A stretch of DNA of 64,000 bases, taken from Rhizobium altiplani. GTDB taxonomy: Bacteria > Pseudomonadota > Alphaproteobacteria > Rhizobiales > Rhizobiaceae. Positions 7,931 through 16,385 of this stretch are shown piece after piece. Numbering within the stretch: position 1 is the first letter of the stretch; each line of letters starts with the position of its first letter. Position numbers and translations under genes: made by a program. The notes beneath the pieces are model-generated. The model ran no database searches. It was not told the origin of the DNA and was given only the letters and a program-made list of their open reading frames with translations. The stretch is from positions 1-64,000 of the forward strand of contig NZ_LNCD01000031.1 of assembly GCF_001542405.1 (NCBI RefSeq), written 5' to 3'.

Positions 7931-8636
7931 AGACGTAACCGACCGACCGAACGGACTTTATGAGCTTCGGTCGTGCCGGATCGATTTCGATTTTTCTTCT
8001 CAACCGGGAAATCTGCGTATCTATCGAGCGATCGAAGGGATCTCGCCCCCGATGTCGCGTGAGATCCATCAGTATGTCTCTGCTTAGAACCCGACCTGCG
8101 TTGCGGACAAATGCGTCCAGCATCTCGAACTCCCCGGTGGAAAGCTCCACTTCAACATTCTCGGGGTTGAGAAGCTTTCGCTTCTCACTGTCGAGTCGCC
8201 AGCCTTCGAAAACAAACAGGCCATCTGAATTCGAGTCCGCTTTGCTGGGTGTCTGATAGCGGCGTAGGATCGACTTGAGCCTCGCGTGAACCTCCCGCAG
8301 GTGGAAGGGCTTCACGATATAGTCGTCCGCCCCGACCTCCAGGCCGACCACACGGTCGACGACGTCGTCGCGTCCGGTGAGTATCATGATCGGCACATTC
8401 GAACCGCTGCGTAGCTCTCGGGCCAGATCAATCCCATCCTGATCAGGAAGGACGAGGTCAAGAAGGACGATGTCGAATGGTCTCGCGCTCTGCACCAATC
8501 GCATTTCCCTGCCTGTCGCCACGCAGGTGACCTTGTAACCTTCGTGTTCGAAATACCGCTGAAGCATCTTCCGGATATGCGGATCGTCGTCGACAACAAG
8601 GATTTGCGTTTCTGCTGGAGACCCCATGTTCATCAT
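7884..8636 (-). CDS. OmpR/PhoB-family response regulator (FxkR candidate)
   Basis: 250 aa. Receiver domain at about 10-125 with the acidic pair VDDD, phospho-acceptor Asp60 (IVLLDLVLPDQDG), the Thr switch (ILTG) and the conserved Lys (VKPF). A winged-helix DNA-binding domain follows (about 145-240; FDRSIDTQISRLRRKIE, VRSVGYVF). There is no cognate kinase next door. In Rhizobium etli the orphan OmpR-type FxkR joins hybrid FixL to fixK; this gene is 3 kb from such a kinase and 5 kb from fixK, so the same role is proposed by analogy. The ATG overlaps the stop of a 41-codon upstream ORF (ATGA), implying translational coupling. A truncated copy of this arrangement lies near 61.65 kb. Confidence 0.88.
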   Translation of the reverse strand: MMNMGSPAETQILVVDDDPHIRKMLQRYFEHEGYKVTCVATGREMRLVQSARPFDIVLLDLVLPDQDGIDLARELRSGSNVPIMILTGRDDVVDRVVGLEVGADDYIVKPFHLREVHARLKSILRRYQTPSKADSNSDGLFVFEGWRLDSEKRKLLNPENVEVELSTGEFEMLDAFVRNAGRVLSRDILMDLTRHRGRDPFDRSIDTQISRLRRKIEIDPARPKLIKSVRSVGYVFTAKPARSALDARDK

Positions 8637-8758
8637 CGCTTCTGGATCATTGCAGTTGAACGAGCCGGAAAATGCTGGATCGGGCGTAGAATACGCCGGA
8701 GATCATACTGGTCAATTGCGTCTTTAGTCGCCTGGTTTGAACGGATCGAAGGCGACAC
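8633..8758 (-). CDS. Small upstream ORF coupled to the response regulator, 41 aa
   Basis: Too short for ordinary gene finding. It starts at GTG 8756-8758 (AGGAAG about seven bases upstream) and its TGA overlaps the ATG of the response regulator. The C-terminal part reads SNQATKDAIDQYDLRRILR and ends AMIQKR. The second copy of the locus (61666-61812) keeps the same overlap and a similar end (SNQRRAVDQQDRQGILRLIQ, AVIQKR). Conservation of reading frame, position and terminus in a diverged duplicate argues that it is translated. Function unknown; a leader peptide or small partner protein is possible. Confidence 0.55.
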   Translation of the reverse strand: MSPSIRSNQATKDAIDQYDLRRILRPIQHFPARSTAMIQKR

Positions 8759-8807
8759 CGCCGCGACTTCCTACAGAATCGACGTTCGTGTGCAATCTCC
8801 CGCCAAT

Positions 8808-8821
8808 TTGCGCTTAATCAA
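8808..8821 (+). promoter_or_regulatory. Hybrid box TTGCGCTTAATCAA
   Basis: One NnrR/Dnr-like half-site (TTGCG) and one FixK half-site (ATCAA), 61 bp before the Deg-type protease ATG. Read on the other strand it is TTGATTAAGCGCAA, the same form as four other sites in the window. Confidence 0.5.
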
Positions 8822-8882
8822 TGCGCCCGGATTCTTTCCCCTCAATCTGGTCCTCAGACGCTGGTGAGACGGGAGATGAAGC

Positions 8883-10280
8883 ATGGCTGGCGGCCACTTT
8901 CTTTACAGCTTGAGGAGCATGGCGTTTGTGATTGGCGCACTAGGGCTCACTCTCGGGTCCCTCGAGACCGCCGACGCAGGGCAATCAGTGACACCATCGC
9001 TAGCGCCGATGCTCAGCCGTGTTATTCCAACAGTCGTCAGTATATCCGTGCGCGGAAAATCAAACGACGTGCAGGACGACACTCTCTACCTGATGCCCGG
9101 TGCGCAAAATAAGTCGACCCCGAGGCAAACGGCTGTAGCTCAGATCTCCGAGACGGCAGGAACCGGGGTCATAACGGATGCACGCAACGGGTACATCCTC
9201 ACGAACAATCATGTGATCGAGGGCGCCACGTCCCTCAAGGTGACGATCGCCAATGGTGAAAGTTACGATGCGGTCGCTGTCGGCGCCGACGCCCAGACCG
9301 ATCTGGCCGTCATAAGGATCAGCGCCGCCGGATTGAGCCAGGCAGTGCTCGGAGATTCCGCTTCGTTGAAAGTCGGCGATTACGTCGTCGCCATCGGCAC
9401 TCCGTACGGCCTAGGGAAGTCCGTGACGTTTGGCATCGTCAGCGCACTCGATCGATCCGGACTGGGGTTGGATTCCGAAGAGGGCTTTATCCAGACCGAC
9501 GCATCCTTGAACCCTGGGAATTCCGGCGGCGCCCTCGTTGACCTCGAGGGCAAGGTGGTCGGCATCAACACGGCGATCCTTGGGCCATCGGGAGCCAACA
9601 TTGGGATTGGATTTGCTGTCCCAATCAATACGGCCAGTGCGATCATGCGGCAACTCGTTTCGCATGGCGAAATCCGTCGAGGCCAGCTTGGCGTGCAGGT
9701 TCAGGATAGCAGTGCAGACTTTGCAAAGGTCCTCGGAGTCAACACCTCATCGGGAGCCCTGGTAAATGAGGTGCGGCCCCAATCCCCTGGTGCTAAGGCC
9801 GGCATCGTCGTCGGGGACGTCATCGCCGCGGTCGATGGACTTCCGATCTCGGGCTCCACGCAACTGCGAGCGCGCATATCTGCCCTTCCGCCAGAAACGG
9901 CCGTCAAGCTAACACTTCTGCGACGTAGCGGCAGTGTCGAGGTTGTCGCGACGCTCGCGGCCGCCGCCGCGACAGAGCCGCCGGCCGAAACTGTCGACTA
10001 CGTCGATGGTAAGGGGTTGCTCGATCTGGTCACGCTGCAAACCCTCGATACCGCATCCGACGCATTCGGAAAGGTTCAAGGTGCCGTGATATCCTCGATT
10101 TCAGACAGTAGCCCCGCCGCGGCTGCTGGCTTGCAGCCCGGAGATGTCATTACCAGCGTCAATCAGACGAACGCAACGACGCCGCAGATGGTGGTTGAGC
10201 TGGCAAAGGCTTCGACAGAGCTTCTCCTTGTCGGAATTTTTCGCGACGGCCATGGAAGCTTCCTCATCGTCAAACGATAG
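8883..10280 (+). CDS. Deg/HtrA-family periplasmic serine protease
   Basis: 465 aa. Signal peptide at 1-33, then a trypsin-like domain with the full triad: His110 (TNNHVIEG), Asp140 (QTDLAVI) and Ser214 (LNPGNSGGAL). Two PDZ domains follow (about 265-355 and 385-460; GALVNEVRPQSPGAKAGI and GAVISSISDSSPAAAAGL). This is the layout of DegP/DegQ, which degrade or hold misfolded envelope proteins. A GGGAG ribosome site lies nine bases before the ATG. A hybrid FixK/NnrR-like box sits 61 bp upstream, at the same distance as the boxes of the other stress genes here. Confidence 0.92.
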   Translation: MAGGHFLYSLRSMAFVIGALGLTLGSLETADAGQSVTPSLAPMLSRVIPTVVSISVRGKSNDVQDDTLYLMPGAQNKSTPRQTAVAQISETAGTGVITDARNGYILTNNHVIEGATSLKVTIANGESYDAVAVGADAQTDLAVIRISAAGLSQAVLGDSASLKVGDYVVAIGTPYGLGKSVTFGIVSALDRSGLGLDSEEGFIQTDASLNPGNSGGALVDLEGKVVGINTAILGPSGANIGIGFAVPINTASAIMRQLVSHGEIRRGQLGVQVQDSSADFAKVLGVNTSSGALVNEVRPQSPGAKAGIVVGDVIAAVDGLPISGSTQLRARISALPPETAVKLTLLRRSGSVEVVATLAAAAATEPPAETVDYVDGKGLLDLVTLQTLDTASDAFGKVQGAVISSISDSSPAAAAGLQPGDVITSVNQTNATTPQMVVELAKASTELLLVGIFRDGHGSFLIVKR

Positions 10281-10361
10281 TCTGCTGTATCTCATTTCAA
10301 ATGCCAGCGTACGGGTGTGCCCGCACGTCGTCGAGGCTAAACGTGTTCGGATGAGGCTAAT

Positions 10362-10375
10362 TTGATCCAGTGCAA
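10362..10375 (+). promoter_or_regulatory. Hybrid box TTGATCCAGTGCAA
   Basis: FixK half-site TTGAT with TGCAA as second half, 92 bp before the host-attachment-family gene. It is the weakest of the five hybrid sites and the one farthest from its gene. Confidence 0.4.
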
Positions 10376-10467
10376 TGTAGCCCATTCGGTCGAACGATAG
10401 AGTGGGCACATCAAGTCAGAGGTGGGCCGTGCGATCCGCATTTCGTCGGCCATTGCCAAGGAGGACG

Positions 10468-10929
10468 ATGGAAATGGATAAAATCCGGATTCGCGCGAAG
10501 GACTGGATCCTTGTTTGTGATGGATCGAAGGCACTCCTGTTACGCAACGATGGGGACGCGCAAAACTTGAACCTCGTCGAGATCCGCATGACGACCCATG
10601 AGGGAGTGCCCACGCACGAACTAGGAGACGACCGCCCAGGTCGTGTCTACGGAGCGGCGGGTGGTGCGCGGAGCGCCGTCGAGGCCCCGGACCTGCACGA
10701 GCGCGATGAACAGAACTTCCTCGCCGGTTTAGCAAGCGAGTTGGCGAATGACATCGCCGGGGGCACCCTGCGGCGACTGCTGGTCGTCGCCCCTCCTCGC
10801 GCGCTTGGCATTCTACGACCAAATCTAGCGTCTATCGCCAAGGATGTGATCGTTGGAGAGATCGCCAAGGACTTCACGAAGATGCCTATCCAAGAGATCG
10901 AAACACGGTTGGAAGCCTACAATCATTGA
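10468..10929 (+). CDS. Host attachment (AtsE/PF10116-like) family protein
   Basis: 153 aa, soluble. The order of motifs fits this family: an N-terminal strand with WILVCDGSKALLLRN, a central GRVYGAAGGARSAVE segment, a helix with ERDEQNFLAGLASEL, and the LLVVAPPRALGILRP block followed by a KDFTKMPIQEIETRL end. The family is named after a rhizobial protein linked to attachment, but it resembles the eRF1/archaeal release-factor domain and its biochemistry is not settled. Start chosen at ATG 10468 because AAGGAGG lies just upstream; the open frame extends 22 codons further. Confidence 0.8.
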   Translation: MEMDKIRIRAKDWILVCDGSKALLLRNDGDAQNLNLVEIRMTTHEGVPTHELGDDRPGRVYGAAGGARSAVEAPDLHERDEQNFLAGLASELANDIAGGTLRRLLVVAPPRALGILRPNLASIAKDVIVGEIAKDFTKMPIQEIETRLEAYNH

Positions 10930-10972
10930 GGCTACCACCACTCCGGTTGACTCGGATAAAAAAGGTATCGCA

Positions 10973-11611
10973 ATGTTTTCCAAGGACATCATGACCAGTC
11001 CGGTGAGACCAGAACGTCCGGCGATCGATCGAAATCATTAACGCAACAAAGATCGGTTCCGTTCCGGACGTCGACGACATGGGCACGGGCGCATCTGCTT
11101 GTCGAATGGAACGCGGCCGGTTTCCTCACACCCGAGGCTGGATTGAGGCGCCCGCGAATTACATCAAGGCCCGGAGCTGGAGGATCAGGGACGTCATGAC
11201 TTCGCCGGTCGTCAGCGCGCTTCCAGCTGCTACGATCGTCCAAGTCGCCGATCTCCTTCTTGCGCGCGCCATCAAACACAACCCGGTCGTCGCCGACGAG
11301 CGGCTCGTAGGGATGATAAGCCGCCGCGACCTCATGCGTGCCATGGTCGATGAGCCTTCCGGTTCGGTGGCTTGCGGCGATGATGCCATATGCCAAGCGG
11401 TGCGTGCACGGCTGCAGGCGGACCTTGGTGTTTTACCGGAAGCCATCGATACCTCGGTCAGGGCGGACTGGTTACACTTCGCGGAGAAGTTGACAACTCT
11501 CTCGAGCGGGAAGCAGCAAGAGGGGCTGACGGTGTTCCCAGTGTACATGGTGTGTCAAACAAGCTCCAGATCGCCTATCACATAATCAGCCGGGTGAAGC
11601 CCGCGCCCTGA
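10973..11611 (+). pseudogene. Broken CBS-BON domain protein
   Basis: The start reads MFSKDIMTSPV, the usual beginning of a rhizobial CBS-pair protein, then loses the frame. NATKIGSVPDVDDMGT (first CBS motif) appears in a second frame. The next CBS domain is intact as RIRDVMTSPVV to LVGMISRRDLMRAM, and the BON part again changes frame (LVTLRGEVDNSLEREAA, then GVSNKLQIAY). At least three frameshifts over 640 bp mean no full protein can be made. An intact relative is the CBS-BON gene at 31970-32692. Confidence 0.8.
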
Positions 11612-11615
11612 GGCA

Positions 11616-13523
11616 TTAATCGAGAAGCTGGCGCAGCCGGATCGAAAGTTCATGCGCGGTGTACGGCTTCTTCAGCCAATTCGCCGTCGGTAGCGATTTG
11701 TTGGCGATGCCTGGCTCCGCATAGCCGGATGTGAACAACACTTTGAGACCCGGCCTGAGCAGCACAGCCCTGCGTGCCAGCTCGTCGCCAGTCATTCCAC
11801 CTGGCATGACGATATCGGTGAACAGCAGATCGATCGGCTCGCTCGTCGAGAGTAATTCGAGAGCACTTGCGGCGTCCTCGGACTCCAGAACAGAATAGCC
11901 CGCCTTCGTGAGCCTTGCCACGACGACCCGCCTTACGCGCTCATCATCTTCGACGACGAGAATCCGCTCGGTTCCGCGTGGGGCATACTCGGCGTTTGAC
12001 GTCTTTCGAGAAATTTGAACGCCCGCAGAACCTACTGCAGGTAAGAAAATCCGGATCGTCGTTCCCTTGTCGAGCTCGCTGTAGAGCTGAACGTGCCCCC
12101 CCAATTGCTTGACGAAGCCGTAGACCATGCTGAGACCAAGGCCAGTCCCAACACCGACGCGCTTGGTGGTGAAGAACGGTTCAAATGCGCGGGCTTTCAC
12201 CTCTTCCGGCATCCCCTTTCCCGTGTCCGTCACGGCGATCAGGATATAGTCGCCAGGCGGTAGCTCCGGATACATCTCAGCATATTCTGTGTCGAGCCGC
12301 ACTCGTGAGATATCGAGCGTCAGGCTTCCGCCCGTCGGCATTGCGTCTCGTGCGTTCAGAGCAAGGTTGAGCAAGGCGCTCTGAAGCTGCGACTTGTCGA
12401 CCAAGGCGGTGTGGCTGCTTCCTTTGATGCTTGTGCGAAGTTCGATCGTTTCCCCAAGGGTCCGTCGCAGAAGCTCTGAGAAGCCGGATATCAGAGATCC
12501 TACATCGACGTTCTCGGGATTGAGAGGCTGGCGTCTCCCAAAGGCGAGAAGTTGCGCCGTCAGCTTTGCACCGTCTTCCGCCGCCTCCTGGGCCTCCCGA
12601 AGCAGCGAGCGCTGTTCTTCATCGGCTAGCAGCGGCTCGAGCATTTCGAGATTTCCGCTGACCACTGTCAGCAGATTGTTGAAGTCGTGCGCCAACCCAC
12701 CTGTCAACTGCCCGACGGCTTCCATCTTCTGGGACTGTCGCAACTCTTCCTCGATGCGCTGCCTGCTGGTCAGGTCACGAATGAAGCCGGTGAATATCCG
12801 TCTTTCGTTCGCCACTGCTTCACCCACCGACAACTCCATTGGGAAGATTGATCCGTCCTTTCTGCGTCCTTTCACAACACGCCCAATGCCTATGATCTTC
12901 GCCCTGCCGGTGCGAAGGTAGTCTGCGATGTATCTGTCATGTTCGTCGCGATATGGTGACGGCATGAGCATGCGGACATTGCGGCCGATGACCTCGCGGG
13001 AGGAGTAGCCGAATAGCTTTTCAGCGGCACTGCTGAAGGATTTGACCGACCCCGCCTCATCGATGACAACCATCGAATCAGGCACGGTGGCGAGTATTGA
13101 CGTCAGATGCGCTTCGCGTTCGGCGAGGTCGTCCTGGATCTTCCTTGTCTCCGAAACGTCCGTATTCGACTGTATGACTGCCGGTGTCGGAGAAAGGGCG
13201 TCGAAGACAACCCAGCGGGTTGCGATCGTCATCGGGTGTCCATCCTTGTGATAGTGGATGATGTCGCTCTCCCAGGTGATCCCAGCATACACCTCCTTGC
13301 GGAGATCCTCGATCGGTCTGGCGGATTTCGTCCGGAGTAATGTGTGAACCACCTTCCCCACGGCCTCTATGCGTTTCCATCCATAGAGGCGCTCGCACCC
13401 CGACGTCCAGTGGCTGATGATGCCGTCAGCGCCATGAATGATGACATTCGTATCGTCGAAAACGCGCGCGATTACGTCGAGATCCTGCTCCGGAGCTGAT
13501 GGAACTATGGCATCGCCTGGCAT
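11616..13523 (-). CDS. FixL-like hybrid haem-PAS sensor histidine kinase
   Basis: 635 aa with no membrane helix: PAS1 (about 15-125), PAS2 (about 140-255), HisKA with His279 (GGLAHDFNNLL), an HATPase domain (ALNARDAM, DTGKGMPEE, GTGLGLSMVYG) and a C-terminal receiver (about 518-635, FTDIVMPGG). PAS2 closely follows the FixL haem domain: SPYRDEHDRYI places His195 where FixL has its haem ligand, and IIGIGR gives Arg215, matching the distal Arg220 of Bradyrhizobium FixL. The counterparts of FixL Arg206 and His214 are Asp and Lys. The hybrid form resembles hFixL of Rhizobium, which acts through FxkR instead of FixJ; no fixJ is present. It lies 14 bp from fixK on the same strand. Confidence 0.9.
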   Translation of the reverse strand: MPGDAIVPSAPEQDLDVIARVFDDTNVIIHGADGIISHWTSGCERLYGWKRIEAVGKVVHTLLRTKSARPIEDLRKEVYAGITWESDIIHYHKDGHPMTIATRWVVFDALSPTPAVIQSNTDVSETRKIQDDLAEREAHLTSILATVPDSMVVIDEAGSVKSFSSAAEKLFGYSSREVIGRNVRMLMPSPYRDEHDRYIADYLRTGRAKIIGIGRVVKGRRKDGSIFPMELSVGEAVANERRIFTGFIRDLTSRQRIEEELRQSQKMEAVGQLTGGLAHDFNNLLTVVSGNLEMLEPLLADEEQRSLLREAQEAAEDGAKLTAQLLAFGRRQPLNPENVDVGSLISGFSELLRRTLGETIELRTSIKGSSHTALVDKSQLQSALLNLALNARDAMPTGGSLTLDISRVRLDTEYAEMYPELPPGDYILIAVTDTGKGMPEEVKARAFEPFFTTKRVGVGTGLGLSMVYGFVKQLGGHVQLYSELDKGTTIRIFLPAVGSAGVQISRKTSNAEYAPRGTERILVVEDDERVRRVVVARLTKAGYSVLESEDAASALELLSTSEPIDLLFTDIVMPGGMTGDELARRAVLLRPGLKVLFTSGYAEPGIANKSLPTANWLKKPYTAHELSIRLRQLLD

Positions 13524-13537
13524 CGCCGCCCTGCCTT

Positions 13538-14278
13538 TTAATGATGAGAGTACCTTAGCGTATCCTCACGACCATTATCGACGTCAGCTTCGTCTTCGCC
13601 AGCCCGCTGCACAAGCGCGGACTTCTTCAGCACGAGAATCTCATGGCGACGGCCCGCCGATAGAATGCCCTGCCCTGCCAGCTTCGTCACCGTGCGCGAG
13701 ACCGTCTCGATGGTCAAGCCAAGATAGTCCGCGATATCAAGCCGGGTCATGGGCAAATCGACTACGTTTGGCTCACAACCTTGAGCAGTGCTTTTCCGCA
13801 GCCGGGCTAATAGGAAGCTGCATAGACGCTCTTCGGCGCTCTTGCACGACAACAGCACCATCTGATCCTGCGCTGCCGCCACCTCGTCGCAAAGCTGGGA
13901 GAGAAGCGCCGACCGCAGATCGGGGCGAGCGAGAAGCTGCTTCTCGAATGCAACCTTGGTCTGCCGCTGGAATGCGACATCGTCCAGCGCCTCGGCGCTG
14001 TAGAGATATCTGTTCTTGAACGAGACCCCGACAATGTCGCCCTTGGTAAGGAAACCCGCAATTACACGACGTCCGTCGTGAAGCTGCCGGCAGATCCGCA
14101 GATTGCCTTCGCGGATCGCGAAGACATGGAGGGCGCGGTCGCCTTCAAAAAAGACGATCTGGCCCGCCGTCACACGCTCGCGTGGACTGCGGTCGAAAAG
14201 CGCGCCTAGGCTGCATTGCTCGCGTATTGGGCCGGTTTCTTCAAACAGGGGTCGGACATTGAGACTGCTCGCGAACAT
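13538..14278 (-). CDS. fixK: FixK-type Crp/Fnr transcription regulator
   Basis: 246 aa: cyclic-nucleotide-binding-like barrel (about 25-140) and a C-terminal helix-turn-helix (about 177-200) whose recognition helix carries ETVSR, the residues that read the TTGA half-site in FNR/FixK proteins. Only one Cys lies near the N-terminus, so the four-Cys iron-sulfur site of FnrN is missing and this is FixK-like, controlled by its amount rather than by direct oxygen sensing. The many TTGAY-N4-RTCAA boxes in this window are its likely targets. A direct repeat 89 bp upstream may bind the response regulator that activates it. Confidence 0.88.
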   Translation of the reverse strand: MFASSLNVRPLFEETGPIREQCSLGALFDRSPRERVTAGQIVFFEGDRALHVFAIREGNLRICRQLHDGRRVIAGFLTKGDIVGVSFKNRYLYSAEALDDVAFQRQTKVAFEKQLLARPDLRSALLSQLCDEVAAAQDQMVLLSCKSAEERLCSFLLARLRKSTAQGCEPNVVDLPMTRLDIADYLGLTIETVSRTVTKLAGQGILSAGRRHEILVLKKSALVQRAGEDEADVDNGREDTLRYSHH

Positions 14279-14366
14279 GATCTTGCTCCCTCAAATCATG
14301 AAGATCGCAGTACACGATCGCAACGTCACATCCCGATACCACTTCCGTGCCAATTGGTCTAAATTT

Positions 14367-14382
14367 GTGACAGTTTGTGACA
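14367..14382 (-). promoter_or_regulatory. Direct repeat GTGACA-N4-GTGACA upstream of fixK
   Basis: Two identical hexamers with 10-bp periodicity, the layout bound by OmpR-type regulators, 89 bp before the fixK ATG. It resembles the K-box (recalled as GTTACA-N4-GTTACA) that FxkR binds before fixK in Rhizobium etli, with G for the first T in each arm. Assignment as an FxkR site is inferred. Confidence 0.55.
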
Positions 14383-14466
14383 ACCCGTCCGGCATCGCCG
14401 AAATGGGCTGCTAGTCGTGCTTGGCTCCGTTAATGATGGTCGGGACCGGACAACACTCCGGGTGCA

Positions 14467-14480
14467 TTGATCGGCATCAA
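14467..14480 (+). promoter_or_regulatory. FixK/FNR box TTGATCGGCATCAA
   Basis: Perfect palindrome between fixK (188 bp from its start) and the cytochrome c gene (about 122-134 bp from its start). The same 14-mer recurs at 39257-39270. Confidence 0.75.
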
Positions 14481-14602
14481 AGATTCGTACGCCAACTGTC
14501 TGTAGCATCTATGGGCTTTCAGGCAGTCTTCGTCGCCCTACGAGGCGCCGATCGGCAGCCGGTTTCATGAAGGATTGCCTCGCTCCATGAGCCTAGCTGA
14601 GG

Positions 14603-14938
14603 ATGACACGAGCTATGACCCGAACAGGCATTTTACCAGGCGCCATCGCCGTTGCTCTCGTTTTGGCGTTCTTTGATGAGGGCACCACGGCCGATCTTGC
14701 TCGCGGACGCGGCATCGCACTTCGCTGGTGTGGCGAATGCCACGTCGTTGCTCCCGGACAGTTTCATGGCTCGGATTCCGTGCCGACTTTCGCTCAGATC
14801 GGTGGAGCCGAGCACTTCAACGAGGCGCGATTGTCGGACTTCTTGACATCTCCCCAGCACTCGCGAATGCCGAACCTTTCACTGACACGCTCGGAAATCG
14901 CTGATCTCGTGGCCTACATAAAGGCGCAGCACCACTAG
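14603..14938 (+). CDS. Small exported c-type cytochrome
   Basis: About 107-111 aa. An N-terminal signal sequence (hydrophobic GAIAVALVLAFF) is followed by one haem-attachment motif CGECH (Cys43, Cys46, His47) and a downstream Met89 (SRMPNLSL) in the place of the sixth haem ligand, so this is a class I monohaem cytochrome in the periplasm. Two in-frame ATGs (14603 and 14615) are possible; the GAGG just upstream fits neither perfectly. The FixK box upstream suggests a role in low-oxygen respiration. Its redox partner cannot be read from the window. Confidence 0.85.
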   Translation: MTRAMTRTGILPGAIAVALVLAFFDEGTTADLARGRGIALRWCGECHVVAPGQFHGSDSVPTFAQIGGAEHFNEARLSDFLTSPQHSRMPNLSLTRSEIADLVAYIKAQHH

Positions 14939-15191
14939 CAAAAGCGCGTCGCGCTCGCCTTGTTTTGGCGGACGCCGGCGTAAGAAGTCCTGCTTCTCGT
15001 TTTGTATTGATTAGCCCCGGCTCGAGATCAAGATTGCCGACAACCGCCTTCCGGCGGCCAATGACACTTCTTATCGACGGTTCATGGCCGCAGCGCAGCA
15101 TCAGAGAGGCTCGCGGGAAGGTTGGCCCCTGACGAACGGAGTCGGACGTCACGCTCAATGATCGCAAAAGAATTCACGTCCGGATGCGTCG

Positions 15192-16022
15192 TCAACGTGA
15201 CAAGAAGAGCGGAACGTCGCTATTCTTGAGCATGAAGCGCGTGACACCGCCGAAAAGCCGCTGCTGGAGCCGTGGGTGCCTGTAGGCCCCCATGACTACC
15301 ATGTCGGCAGCGACGTCCATCGCATGTTGGCGCAACGTTTCGTCCACGCGGCGTCCACCGCTCGCAACCTTGTCGACTTCCACTTTTACGCCATGCCGCG
15401 TGAGAAACGTGGCAATATTGGCACCCGGTTCTTTGCCGCTCTCATAGCTCCTGGCGACGGGATCGACGAGCGTCACGTGCACGGCATCGCAGCCTTTGAG
15501 AAACTCCAGGGATTGGCGGGTGGCACGCGCCGCCGCGTAGCTCGAATCCCAAGCGAGAAGTATAGACTTCGGAAATGACGAGACCGCTTGCATGCGGGGA
15601 TTGACAAGGATTGGCGTCGGAGACTGGAAAAGGGCCCCGTCGATGATCCTACGTTGGAGATTCTCATCACCGGCGGCCTGGGCCCCGACCAACACGAGGT
15701 CGGCGTAGCAGGCATGCTGCGCGATGTCCTCGTCGGCCCACGCAAATTCCGTATAGATTTCCTGGATGTCGAAGGACAGTTCAGTCCTTTCTAGTATATT
15801 CTGAATGGCATCCGCTTCTTCGGCGAGAAGATCGATCTGCTTCTGCTGCTCGTCGAGCCGGGTTACCGTCACGGGGTAGACGGAGACTGGCGGAACGGAA
15901 CACATGCAGATCACCATCGCGGTCATGTGCGCTCCCTGCGCTTCGCAGAACTCGATGGCACACTTGATGTCCTGGTTCCAGCGGTCGACGCTAAAGACAC
16001 ACATGACGGTCTTGATGCTCAT
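15192..16022 (-). CDS. Universal stress protein, paralogue of the 3.8-kb copy
   Basis: 276 aa with two Usp domains, collinear with the protein at 3766-4599 and the same over long stretches (ERTELSFD, TEFAWA, LVLVGAQAAG, ASGGRRVDETLRQHA). The most divergent part is about residues 44-70. The C-terminal signature is VVMGAYRHPR, FGGVTRFMLK, VPLFLSR. A FixK box ends 54 bp before the start codon, the same spacing as in the other copy, so promoter and gene were probably duplicated together. Confidence 0.92.
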   Translation of the reverse strand: MSIKTVMCVFSVDRWNQDIKCAIEFCEAQGAHMTAMVICMCSVPPVSVYPVTVTRLDEQQKQIDLLAEEADAIQNILERTELSFDIQEIYTEFAWADEDIAQHACYADLVLVGAQAAGDENLQRRIIDGALFQSPTPILVNPRMQAVSSFPKSILLAWDSSYAAARATRQSLEFLKGCDAVHVTLVDPVARSYESGKEPGANIATFLTRHGVKVEVDKVASGGRRVDETLRQHAMDVAADMVVMGAYRHPRLQQRLFGGVTRFMLKNSDVPLFLSR

Positions 16023-16075
16023 GGCACTAATCTCCCTGTCACATGCGAAGTCTATCGCGCGCTCAAACGGTTTCC

Positions 16076-16089
16076 TTGATGTGCGTCAA
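16076..16089 (-). promoter_or_regulatory. FixK/FNR box TTGATGTGCGTCAA
   Basis: Perfect palindrome 53 bp upstream of the usp start at 16022. Confidence 0.85.
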
Positions 16090-16316
16090 AGTGCTGTTTT
16101 TCATTGCTCATCAGCCTGAGAACAACCGCTATAAAATGACGTTTGAGTTCAGTCCGATCGATGCCGGATGAGACATGACCTCCAGAGGCAAGGCCAATTT
16201 GTCTAAAGCCTCAGGGCTCGCTGGCCACCTTTCCATTATGGCGATTGGTGCAGCAAAATCGCCTGATTCGAGCCCGTTCGCGTCGAAAGAATATTCACAC
16301 GAACAGACGCGCCATT

Positions 16317-16330
16317 TTGACCAAGCGCAA
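16317..16330 (+). promoter_or_regulatory. Hybrid box TTGACCAAGCGCAA
   Basis: FixK half-site TTGAC with an NnrR-like half-site CGCAA, 55 bp before the ATG of the small exported protein gene at 16386. Confidence 0.55.
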
Positions 16331-16385
16331 TGAACAAAATTCTCCTTGGATGAAAAATCCTCGGCGAAAAGGAAAGGAGCCGGCC

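Noticed and set aside
10947..10960. TTGACTCGGATAAA as a FixK box for the broken CBS-BON gene
   Set aside because: Mismatch in the second half-site and only 12 bp before the start codon, too close for activation.
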